Positions 54,556 to 64,000 of a stretch of DNA of 64,000 nt are shown piece after piece. The notes under the pieces are model-generated. The model ran no database searches, was not told where the DNA came from, and saw only the letters and a list, made by a program, of their open reading frames with translations. Numbering within the stretch: the stretch's first letter is position 1; the number at the start of each line of letters is the position of its first letter. The translations under genes and the position numbers were made by a program. Source of the stretch: Plumapathes pennacea (lineage: Eukaryota > Cnidaria > Anthozoa > Antipatharia > Myriopathidae); NCBI GenBank assembly GCA_964036295.1, contig OZ038468.1, positions 9,992,183 to 10,056,182 of the forward strand. The letters are read 5' to 3'.

Positions 54556-55915
54556 GTATAATAAGAGGCATAATTAACGACTGGTTTTCTTCTTATCTCA
54601 CTGACCGTACCCAGGTGACTCAAATTGCAGATAAAGTATCGGATAAAGCAAATACACCGTGTGGTGTTCCACAGGGCTCTGTGTTAGGACCCTTACTCTT
54701 CCTTGTTTATATAAATGATACTTATAATTCCTTTGATAAACTTAACTTCCATCTGTTTGCTGACAATACAAATTTGTTATACGCTGATAAGAACTTAAGA
54801 TCGTTGGAAACTTGTTAACATAGAACTGAATAAGATCTATAATTGGCTAACAGCCAACAAATTGTCTCTTAATATTAAGAAATCTAATTTTGTTATCTTT
54901 CATCAATACCAAAAAAGGCTTGATTACAAGGTCAACTTAAACATTTTCGATCACAACACCAATTCATATATTTCTTTGGAACACAAAGACTATGTAAAAT
55001 ACTTAGGAGTCTTAATAGATAGTAATCTAACATGGAAGCACAACATTAATCACGTCGCAAGCAAAATTAGTAAGACAATTGGTATTATCTCGAGGCTTCG
55101 ACATTTCATACCCATGAGTGCTCTTTTAAATATTTACAGATCCTAGGTCTCCCCCTACCTAGAGTATGGTCTAACGGTATGGGGTCAAGCAGCCCAGAGC
55201 CACCTAACTGTACTATCCATCTTACAAAAACGTGCTCTTCGCCTAATACACTTTGGGCAATATAGATCTCACGCAATTCCTTTTTTTGTCTCCTCGAATA
55301 TAATCCCACTAAATATGCTATACTATAAATCAGTCTCAGTCAATGCATGATGTCTACAACAATGTGGCTCCATCAAAAATTTCTGACTTATTTACTAATC
55401 TGAATGAAGTCCACACCCATCGCACCAGGTCTTCTTCCGCCAGTGACTTTTATGTCAAGTACTCGAGATTAAACCAACAAAACAATTCATTCTCAAGAAT
55501 CGGAGTCAAAATGTGGAACAGTATCCCGCCTGAGCTCCGAATGTTATCGAAGAACAACTTCAAAACCAAATTACATAAGTTATTGCTGCAGGTTTTGGGG
55601 GAAGAGGATGCTTACGTTGATACGCCCAAACTTATTAAACTTATTAATAGCATAGCCAAATACCGGTAAAACCATAGTAACCTTGTATTTTGTGCCTATC
55701 TCTTTTTTTCTCTTCTGCTGTCCTATGTACGTATATACCTCCAAAGATATGTTTATATCATCAGTGTGTTGCCAGTTTTCTGGCGCCAAATTATTTTAAT
55801 ATGTATACCATATGCTTTGCTTCGTTTCAGCACTTCCCGCCTCGATTAGCTTTTGCTATCTGCGGGATAGTGTTTACTTTGTGAACCTTTCAATTAACAA
55901 TAAAGTGTGAAATGT
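54556..55915 (+). pseudogene. CR1/L2-like LINE, 5'-truncated ORF2 with 3' UTR
   Basis: The RT frame begins about 54,556 (WFSSYLTDRTQVTQI), with GVPQGSVLGPLLFLVYINDT and the catalytic motif as FADN, where the family has FADD. After an indel near 54,818 it continues WLTANKLSLNIKKS, KYLGVLIDSNLTWKHNINHV and, after a stop at 55,144, SPYLEYGLTVWGQAAQSH, then the C-terminal RTRSSSASDFYV and VKMWNSIPPELRM, to TAA at 55,669. The 3' UTR carries a short hairpin (GCTATCTGCGGGATAG) and ends in TGTGAAATGTGAAG, a short-repeat tail of the type used by CR1/L2 elements. The catalytic change, frameshifts and stop make it inactive. Confidence 0.85.
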
Positions 55916-56171
55916 GAAGTGCCATGCTACAGACTCTTTGTGGATATTTTAATTTGAGCACAGAAAGCTTCAACACCAGGCGCAAGGCTCAGTACGTCAC
56001 TGTTTTAAACTTGTGACTGCTGCTGTACCGAGTGAATTACTAGAGGAAATAATTTCCTCAGTATAGTCACATTTTCAATAGAACGACACCTAAATGTAAA
56101 GAAAATAGTCTGCTTATAAGTGATCTAATTCTTTGTCTTTATATCGGCTGTCTTTTTTGTCCGTTCGTGTG

Positions 56172-56545
56172 ACAGGAAACCTGCTAGTCGTCTGCACTCG
56201 TGTACAGATGTACATTGAACGAAAACTTGTCAGTAAAGGTAAAGAAGCTCCTTTTAAATAAATTTAGTGCTGCTAGTCGCCAGTCTATCGCCTTATCTCC
56301 ATGACATCACATCCGGGGCAGCTACTTCATGATTGACAACTACATTACTCAACCAGTTGCGAGGATCAGAAAGTTTGCTGCAAAACCATTCACATTGTAA
56401 TTCTTTAATGGTCGATCTTTAAAGCATGAATGTGAGAGTTGTGCGCAAGTTCTTCTTGTATGATTGCGGTTAATCGTTGACCTTGCAACCGCTAAAAACC
56501 GCCGTCGGGAAGTATTCGGCATGGCGTGTGCGCCTTCTGCGGCAA
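56172..56545 (-). repeat. Inverted duplication, arm 2 (partner at 52,740-53,112)
   Basis: See arm 1. The arms are separated by about 3.1 kb that includes the putative exon at 53,324 and the CR1/L2-like LINE. This arm differs by several small indels and a 20-base replacement around GGCGATAGACTGGCGACTAG. Confidence 0.8.
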
Positions 56546-57642
56546 TAGCAGTGCATCTACTGGCCGGAAATAGCCTTTTACGGTAAGATGTACCAGGTAG
56601 GATCCAGCTTTTTGTTGTTTTGATCGACTATTTTTACGATTGGGTGTTTAATCGTACAGAAGTGGCTATGTTGTGATGAATAAGTGTCGCACACAAAATG
56701 TAAATTTGGGCAAGTTTCCAAATAAATGCCTGTTAGATCCACACAAACGCGAATTTGTAGTTTCTGGGATCTGAAAAACCCATATAATTCATTTCATCGT
56801 GGTTTCAAACGAAAATTATGAACATATAGGAACGTCCGACCGCTAATTTCCGATAAAGTCAAAGATCAAAAGGTGTGTTGTTTTGGTCAGGTAACCTTAC
56901 ATGAAACCGTTCCAGAAATCCAGCATTTAATTTACCCCAGTTTTTTATTTGCTATATGCTTAGTTCAAGGGATGGTCCTTCCCTGGGGTAGTCTCAGTTG
57001 TCAAAGCAATGTACCAGAGTGCGGTTTTTGGCGTTGAACTTGACCTATATTTCAAAGTCACACACCACTGTCACGGTCTTAAATTTTAAAAATCTGCCAA
57101 AAATTCAGGCTTCAATGATACTGTGATCTGACAGCACTAGTTAACAGAGAGAATTAGCTTACATTGTAGGACTTAATTTTCTGTAGAACGGTCTTTACCA
57201 TTGTGAGGGAGCTTCGGAAAAACTCGGTATTTTTGCGTTGAATTTGCATAATTCCGCGCGCAAACACGAAAAAATTCACCAAAAAAAATTAAAAGGTCCA
57301 AACAACCTCGGATCTATATTTTTGGTAATAGTTACTGAAGGCCTTTAATATGGTAAAGTTTGAGAACATCGGATTTTTCTATCTTGCATACCTATTGTCG
57401 ATATTTACAGCAACCCGCTCTTAACAGTGCAAAATTGTGAAATTAAGAGTGCAGAAATTTGAAATTAAAAATTGCCGACAGCTGGTGCGCATATTTACGG
57501 GAAAGTCAGATAAAACAGAAAGTGTGTGTTTATTCCTCAGGATTCCGATTCTGTTTACGAGAAAACAAAACTCTTGAGACACTTGCGAATTATAACGAAA
57601 TTGAAAAAGAATTGCACGACGTAAATTATTGTATGCATTGTA
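56546..57642. other. No gene recognised
   Basis: Short ORFs only. Around 57,430-57,475 the words GCAAAATTGTGAAATTAAGAG and GTGCAGAAATTTGAAATT repeat the outer part of the adjacent foldback arm. Confidence 0.4.
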
Positions 57643-58013
57643 TACATTCTGATTGGCTGGGAGCATGTCTATTTATCCTAAACAGCACAAAAATGTGAAA
57701 TTAGCAGTGCAGATTTTTGAAATTGAAAAATAAATTAAATTAGTATAGGTAATCACGTGATTTCTCGTGCAATTTTGGAATAAATGAGCACTCGTAAAGT
57801 TTTCAAAGACTACAAATTGCACTCACGCAGCGCTCGTGCAATTTTTTGGTCTTTGAAATTTACTCATGCTTATTTATTCCAAATTGCACTCGAAATCATG
57901 CGATTACCTATACTAATTTAATTTATTTTTCAATTTCAAAAATCTGCACTGCTAATTTCACATTTTTGTGTTGTTTAGGATAAATAGACATGCTCCCAGC
58001 CAATCAGAATGTA
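57643..58013. mobile_element. Large foldback MITE, almost fully palindromic
   Basis: TACATTCTGATTGGCTGGGA at the left is inverted at the right end (TCCCAGCCAATCAGAATGTA), and the two arms of about 165 bases match inward through CTAAACA, TGTGAAATTAGCAGTGCAGA, AATTAAATTAGTATAGGTAA and ATAAATGAGCA to a centre near GCACTCACGCAGCGCTCGTGC. It encodes nothing; the transcript would form a long double-stranded hairpin. Confidence 0.9.
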
Positions 58014-58638
58014 GAAATTGCTGTATGCATGTTATTAATGGACAAAAAATATGCGGCCATCTGGTCACGATTTGGAAAAAGTTAATTTGAGTTCCCCATT
58101 CGAATAAGCGCTTATTCGAGGATTTACAGTATAGACCAAAATATCGCGAAGCGGCGCTATTTTCAACACTGTAAATTTTATAAAGTTTTGTTAAGAGGAT
58201 GGGCAAGGTTGCCTGTCAAGTCAGTTCTGCCATGCAAAACCGTATAAAAATTACAGTGTTGAAAAGCGGCCCTTCGTGACAAGACCCGAAGTTATGCATC
58301 GATCAATTCCAGTTGTTACCACATCGATGTAACCCGAACTTAGCATTTAATACTTTACCAGCTAAATGGAGTCGGTGATCTCCATTTTTAAACTATAAAT
58401 TTAAATCTGGTGCACAAGATGAGTCTTTATGGTAGCAAATTTAAGGTAAATTTGTAGAGTAGAAATTGCGCGACCGCAATGCCGTAACCTCCTTACGAAC
58501 AACCGGGCCACGAAGAACAACCAATTCGAGGTACCTAAGAACTGGCAAAGAACTCTCATGATTTAATTTGCACTGGAGAATAATGTACGAAGTGGTGTGA
58601 AGTTCTATAATATATAATAATAAAAAACAAGGAGTTCT

Positions 58639-58785
58639 GGGCCCGGTTGTTCAAAGAGTGGATTGCGCTATCCACAGGATAGGTCCTTATTCAGTTGACT
58701 GAATCAAGCTAGATGGTTAATACTATCCACTGGGTAGCGATTTATCCGGCAAATAGCGCTACACACTCTTTGAATAACTGGGCCC
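58639..58785. mobile_element. Short MITE with GGGCCC termini
   Basis: GGGCCCGGTTGTTCAAAGAG at the left is matched by the inverse of CTCTTTGAATAACTGGGCCC at the right; inside, TAGCGC and GCGCTA words pair further. This is a common form of short metazoan hAT/CACTA-like MITE; the superfamily is not certain. Confidence 0.8.
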
Positions 58786-58908
58786 TGACTGCTAGTCCTG
58801 GTGTAACCCGTGACAAGGCACCTCTCGCATGTAACAATGCTAAGAACTGCACGTACTCAACGGCCCGAAGTTTGATTTTTCAGTGTTTCAAAAATTTCTT
58901 GTATTCTT

Positions 58909-58973
58909 TTTGTTTGTTTGTTTGTTTGTTTGTTGTTTTTTTTTTTGTTTTTTTTTGGGGGGGGGGGGGGGGA
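58909..58973. repeat. (GTTT)n, T-run and G-run
   Basis: (TGTT)n is followed by T-runs and a 16-17 base G-run. The plus-strand ORF through it (58,713-59,090) is partly repeat and is not supported as a gene. Confidence 0.95.
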
Positions 58974-59090
58974 GATGGGGGCTACTCAAAAATCAACCGG
59001 AATGCTTACCATCAGGTCCAGAAGTCTTTCACTGATTATTTTTATGTCTTGGTTTTTCAATGCCAAGTCATTCTTCAGCCTGCAAGTTAA

Positions 59091-60711
59091 TTGAGTAATC
59101 CTATGAGTGTGAGTGTGCAACTTTGGTACAATTTTCAAACATCACAAGAACTGTAAATCATTCATTGTAGGAGCAATTCATATGACTACTTGTTTATCAT
59201 GTAACTATGAAATAATTTCGTTGGGACTCAAAATTTAAACAAAATTCTCTCAATTTAAGCACGCTAGTGTAACGGTTGACAGCTTGTTTTCGGACACTGA
59301 AATCTAAGTTTTCACGGATAAAGCCGTGGAGAAGCTACAGAAAGTACAGAAAGCTGAACAAATTACTGGTATCTATGGTAACATTAATTGCGCTCAGTGC
59401 AATTACGATTATAAATTGCACTCAGTGCAAATTAACGATTAACTAGCTTGCTCTGAGCCAATTAGATTGCATATTTTTTATAGCCATATGATAGAGCAAT
59501 CATGAATAAGACTCAAACACACAGACTACTGTGTCAATGGATGATAAACGATAGACAAAGAGAACCAAAAGGATAACAGACAGGATTAAAAAAAAACTAG
59601 AACCTTATACAAAACTTGGCTTGTACAACAGGGTCGCAAAGTTTACCAAAAGACAATAACAAAGAGAATCTCACTTTTGAAGTTTGGCTAGTGCAGCTCT
59701 CTTCTGCCGTTGAATTTTCAAGTTTTCTTGGGTACAAGTGTCAAGAACTCTGCAAAAAAGAAAAAGGAAACAAACACTGGAAATCAAAATGAATATGTAT
59801 ACACAGTTGACCGGCAAAATATTTCTTGGTGCGAATGTTGCACCTATAAGTTATAGAACTTTGTTGCGTGTGTGCGTATTTGCATTCTGATTGGCTGATT
59901 TACCAGTCCGCACTTTTTCGTACGGACCGGTAAATTGAACAATATAGTTGCAATCCGAGAATAATGATTGTGACAGCTAAAGGTTGGTTTATTGTTCAGC
60001 AAAGCCGACATTACTTCACAGCAGGACGACAGCAAAGATGTTCGGTTTGTTATCGGTCGACAGGTTGACGTCAGACTTAATCTTAAACACTTTCCTGGTT
60101 AGAATTAAATGCGGGGGCGCACTATAAAAGGCATACACGGAGATCTCTCTAAGGAAAAAATTGATAACGTTTCAATTAAACAAAATGGTTCCGGCTATAA
60201 AACAATGATGCGCGCAGTGAGTATTCCGAGCAAGAACATGCGACAGTGATCAAATGATTTTGTTTGAAATTACTCACAAACAATAAACTGCTGCCCTCAG
60301 GAGAGTGTACCAAGGTTACTGGAGAGAATGGCGCACAAATTAAAAATAGGCTGCCACACTGAATCTGCTGTTCTGCCTATTGTTGACAAACACACATGAA
60401 AACACACAATTGGCGACTTACAAACGTAAATATTGCTGTGTAAATTTATTTGGCAGTTCTGTTCGTGCCGCCGAGAAAAGCGAGAGGCTTCTTGTTTGCT
60501 TTCTTCATTCTGCCATTTTGTTTTTAATACAAAAAAGTCCACTGAGACAATTTGTATCCATGGGCTCTTTAAGAAACAACGCAACAGATTCAAAAACATT
60601 TGAATTTACCGAACAGATGTAAACACAACACGTAGGTATTTCAGAGTCCGCGACTCTTGTAACAAGCTTTTGAGCTAAAATATGTGCGTGCATAGAGTAA
60701 TTTATGCGTTG
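59091..60711. other. No gene recognised
   Basis: A short inverted motif of the MITE-arm family lies at 59,902-59,940 (ACCAGTCCGC ... GTACGGACCGGTAAAT). Otherwise only short ORFs, none with recognisable content. Confidence 0.4.
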
Positions 60712-63350
60712 TCCCCGAGCGAAGCGAGGGTAATAATCACGATGCTAATGCAGCAAAATAGCCTTAGTTGGAGACTCCAAGCGTGTCGCCGTCTCGAAAT
60801 TTAATGTTCATCTGTCAGTCAGTCAGTCTGGCGTACAACCAGGCCCAGAATGCATTGAGAGCATCTCACAAAGGATCAGTCACGCATGACCGACAGAAAG
60901 AAAAGCGATTTGAACGAAGCAACAATACTGTACTGCATTCACGAAAAATGAATTTGAAAACTGGAAAATTGGAAACAACAGTCTTGCGAATCTCATCTTC
61001 AAAAGAGAAGGGAACACAGGCAATTGTGGGAACGATCGAACAGTCAATTCCGACTCAAGAAAAGACGACATTCATGTGGGCGACAGCGTCGTAAACAGAA
61101 TTATGTCGATGAATGACTCCGCAAAGAGAACAGCACATGAATCCCAATCAAGAGCGACATCAACAGAACACCGCTTGAAAGGGAATTGGTAACTTCAGAA
61201 GAAAAAGTGGACAAAATTGCAAGTACTCCGTCTATATTCTGTCTAGTATCTTGTGACCCAATCACTTCAAGAAAATATTAAAATCTGCTTGCGGATCATT
61301 TTCTCTCAAGGTATTGTTTTAATACCAGCTTCAGTCGCCAGTTTCGGCTAGCGTATTTGCTTAGAGCAGTCAAAATCTGGGTTTTAAATGATTTAATCAG
61401 ATGTCTGTTTTTCTTTCAAGATCTAAAACTGTAACTTTCTATTCGAGAAATGCTGCAATCTGACACGCGGTTATTGCAACGAGAATCATTCACAAGCCCT
61501 TTGAAGTATGATCCCCGAACGAAGTGAGGGAAATATTTACGACGCTAATGCAGTAGTATTATCGCCTTATCGGAGACTCCAAGCGTGTCGCCATCTCGAA
61601 ATCTAATGTTCGTGTGTTTGTTTGTGTGTTTGTGCCATACGACCTCGTCCCAAGGCCCTCCGCGTCGAGCGATCACAGCAGGCGAGGTTACATCGGCAGC
61701 TTAACTGTAAACCGCCATTTTCTTGGAGACATGCGATAGAGTACGAACTGAAGTGATTTTGTACAACAAGATGCAGATACAAGGCCAAGCAGTTCGACGG
61801 ACGGCTGTAAATTGCCCGGATATTTTGCCAGTGCATGGGAGGCAAGCTTTACTAGACGTAAAACGGATTCTTTAAGGCCCAACTGGTCGACCTGAACACA
61901 ATCCTAGACGCCAGTATTGTGTTAAAACGCAGACACTTCTTCAGAAAGGAATAGCAAAATACAGTCGGTGGAAATCGAACAATCACTGTGGCAAATTTCA
62001 CCTTTCGCAATAACAGGAATGCAGTTTTCAGAATCCAAGTTTGACAAGATGACAACACAATACAATGGAAAGTGGAATTTTCGTACTGTATGAGGACTGC
62101 TCTATACAGTGTATTTTGAAATCATTGAAGACGTAAACAATAGTGTTTTGGGTTTTGTTTCCTTTGCTGGAAAAGAGCTAAAGCTATGGCTTTCAGGAAC
62201 CGGTGAGTTTTGAAAATTTAATTCAATTAACGTTAAATACACTTTTGTTAAACGACGGTCGTGTTATCATTGGTATTTCAACAATTGCCGTATATTTTGT
62301 CGTTTGATGCCCCGGTAACTGTGATGAAGGCCAATTAGGATTATACTGTGATCTTTTCCCTGGTTTTCAAAGCTATTTCAGAGTGCCTTCGAGCAAGATT
62401 GTGTCATCCGATTCCTGACATGTTTGCATAATTTCATTGACAGTCTGACACATGCTGTGAAGTTTTGTCGCCGCGTTTGTTGGCACACTGTATTCAAGGA
62501 TAAAATGTAACCGGGTTAAAATGCTTTTGCTTTTTGAAGGCTATTAAAGTAGAAAATATCCGGCCACTGCTTTCCAAATTAAACAATGTGTCTACTAGCG
62601 GGACCCCCGTAAGATACTCGCTCAACACAATCGCACTTTGTATTATTTAGTGACCGGGTTTGCTCGCTCAATAAAATCGGACCTTGTATTATTTAGTGAC
62701 TTGATTTCTTTTTTCTGTCAAAGATTTTAAAATCGTCAAACGCAGTTTGAAAAGTTGTTGTGTTCAAAATTGAATCCCTGCCAAAATTCACACGATTCCG
62801 AGACTTCGAAAGCGTGTAAACAAGCGACTCGCTTTGACGGTTCTAAATTTGGCACACACACACACACACACACAAAAACAAACACACGTATGTGGTTAGG
62901 ATAAAGCATTGGCTGGAGAAATCGCGGCTTTTCTTGAAATTCATAAAAACTTCGGTGTCCAAGATCGACTTTGCTTGGCTTTCAAGCCTCGGGAGTATTC
63001 TGTAGTTGCGTGTAAATGTTTTCTCGGCGAATTTTGAAGTTCAGCTAGTGTCTACGAAAATTGCAGACTGTGCACGTTGTCTGAACTAAACCAGACTTCG
63101 TGTGACAAAGATTTTTTTTAACAGCCGACTGGTGACGTCGCTACACAGCCGTGGTTTGCAAAAAAATTTAAATAATCTCCGAACGGAAAATAAACAAGAA
63201 TCCCGCTTTCCGAAAACCCACTACTGAGCGAGGGGATATCTGCGATTATCGTATTTCTAGTTAGATTTGAAGCCCGTGTATAATATGAAGTAAACCGTTC
63301 AGATTTTGAAAAAAAAAAAAGAAATCGCACAGAAAGCCTATTTAATTTTA
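60712..63350 (+). mobile_element. Family R3 copy c, interrupted by copy d
   Basis: It starts TCCCCGAGCGAAGCGAGGG at 60,712 and follows copy a through GTTCATCTGTCAGTCAGTCA, AAAATGAATTTGAAAACTGG and TTCACAAGCCCTTTGAAGTATGA to 61,511. It resumes at 63,261 with TTAGATTTGAAGCCCGTGTA and continues to GCCTATTTAATT at about 63,350, after which it diverges. It is thus truncated at its 3' end by other sequence. Confidence 0.8.
61512..63260 (+). mobile_element. Family R3 copy d, nested in copy c
   Basis: It runs from TCCCCGAACGAAGTGAGGG to GATTATCGTATTTCTAG, 1,749 bases, flanked by A on the left and T on the right with no duplication. Its interior differs from copies a and b over much of its length but keeps pieces such as TGTGTTAAAACGCAGACACTTC and GTCGGTGGAAATCGAACAATCAC. 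It includes an (AC)n at about 62,853-62,872. No Rep/helicase ORF is present. Confidence 0.85.
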
Positions 63351-64000
63351 TAACAGTCGCGATATAAGCCACGTTCTGATTGGTCGAAGAGCATGCTCCA
63401 TAACTTTATCGAGCACGCCTGTGCTCAATAATATGATGTGAGCAACTGCCATTCCTTTTGACTTTTTCTAGCTTTCCTCGTTTATAAATTAACAGAAGCT
63501 TTATAACTAAGAAGAAAATAGCTCTATTTTCCGAAGAAATTTGCACTGCATGAAGTCAAACTGGCACCCAAAGGAAATCAGTAATCAAGTCTGAAAAATT
63601 CTGTATTTCAATGGTCGGCACAAAAAATTGTATGAATCAAAACTCACCTATTTCTCGACGGCTTAATTCTCATGGACAGTGAAATCCATCACAGCAAAGA
63701 TAAATATCCGTCAAGCCTTCAATGGCTTTGAAATGAAATGGCATTCATTCATTCCAAAAGCCGCTATACTTTTAGTGTTTACAGTACAGTTTGCTGGCAG
63801 CTCGAATAACAAATAAGTCCACTCGGCAAACATTTCTATCTCTTTCGCTTATGGTAATTGTTCACATTCTTCAACGGATCACTTTGCCTTTCCAGGCCCG
63901 CATTGTCTGCCATAGTTCAAGGTGAATCTCACGTTGTTTTGAAGCGGCGACTTGAATTTCCTGGGTTCATCTTCAACAATGTACCGTTCAAAACATTTAC
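63351..64000. other. No gene recognised
   Basis: The sequence after GTCGCGATATAAGCCACGTT has only short ORFs. GAGCATGCTCCATAACTTTA with CGAGCACGCCTGTGCTC may be a palindromic repeat end, but no partner is visible before the window edge. Confidence 0.35.

Noticed and set aside
58713-59090. 125-residue plus-strand ORF
   Set aside because: It runs through a MITE end, a GTTT repeat, and T- and G-runs.

Overview
This is a repeat-dense stretch of animal nuclear DNA, most likely from an anthozoan cnidarian such as a stony coral. That assignment is an inference from spliced transposon genes, GT-AG introns, HARBI1-type and Merlin-type transposases, CR1/L2-like LINE fragments, a tRNA-derived SINE with a TATG-repeat tail, and multi-copy proteins of the kind common in coral assemblies. 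There is no operon structure, no CRISPR array and no intact RNA gene. I find no complete host gene with confidence. The best host candidates are one possible first exon (53,324-53,493), a short ORF (41,753-41,911) and a decayed TRAF-like gene (22.6-24.2 kb).

Layout. 0-6 kb: the end of an unidentified ORF, then minus-strand remains of a multi-exon gene or genes including the C-terminal half of a RecQ-like helicase. 6.6-8.1 kb: a repeat called family R1 here, carrying a SINE inserted with an ATGTAA duplication. 10-19 kb: a nest. An uncharacterised minus-strand coding sequence (18.96-17.17 and 10.64-10.05 kb) is split by a 6.5-kb PIF/Harbinger element with its Myb-like gene and its transposase. 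The transposase intron holds a retrotransposon gag remnant, and the outer gene is also cut by a foldback element with a 15-bp target duplication. 19-21 kb: a 9-bp minisatellite, foldback elements and a pogo-like MITE. 21.4-24.2 kb: TRAF-like pseudogene. 26.06-26.44 kb: 3' end of 28S rRNA, minus strand. 26.6-28.0 and 33.8-35.0 kb: two copies of an element with CATGGCCAGAAATAGC termini. 28.7-31.9 kb: split Merlin (IS1595-like) transposase pseudogene.

32.7-41.3 kb and 60.7-63.4 kb hold family R3, whose copies begin A|TCCCCGA and end CTAG|T, with no target duplication. One copy sits inside another exactly between A and T, and a third uninterrupted copy shows the empty site. These are the marks of rolling-circle (Helitron-like) transposition. 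Arrays of a roughly 115-bp satellite lie next to R3 ends, and one array is split by a TTAA-flanked element. 42.5-50.2 kb: a LINE whose reverse transcriptase is interrupted twice by R1 elements in opposite orientations; R1 also ends in CTAG directly after a small hairpin. 50.3-60.7 kb: a possible solo LTR, an inverted duplication, a second LINE fragment and several MITEs.

The window therefore reads as a layered record of successive transposition events. The most novel candidates are the two apparently non-autonomous Helitron/Helentron-like families R1 and R3, one copy of R1 carrying an intact ORF for a small membrane protein. All identifications are by eye; no database search was run.
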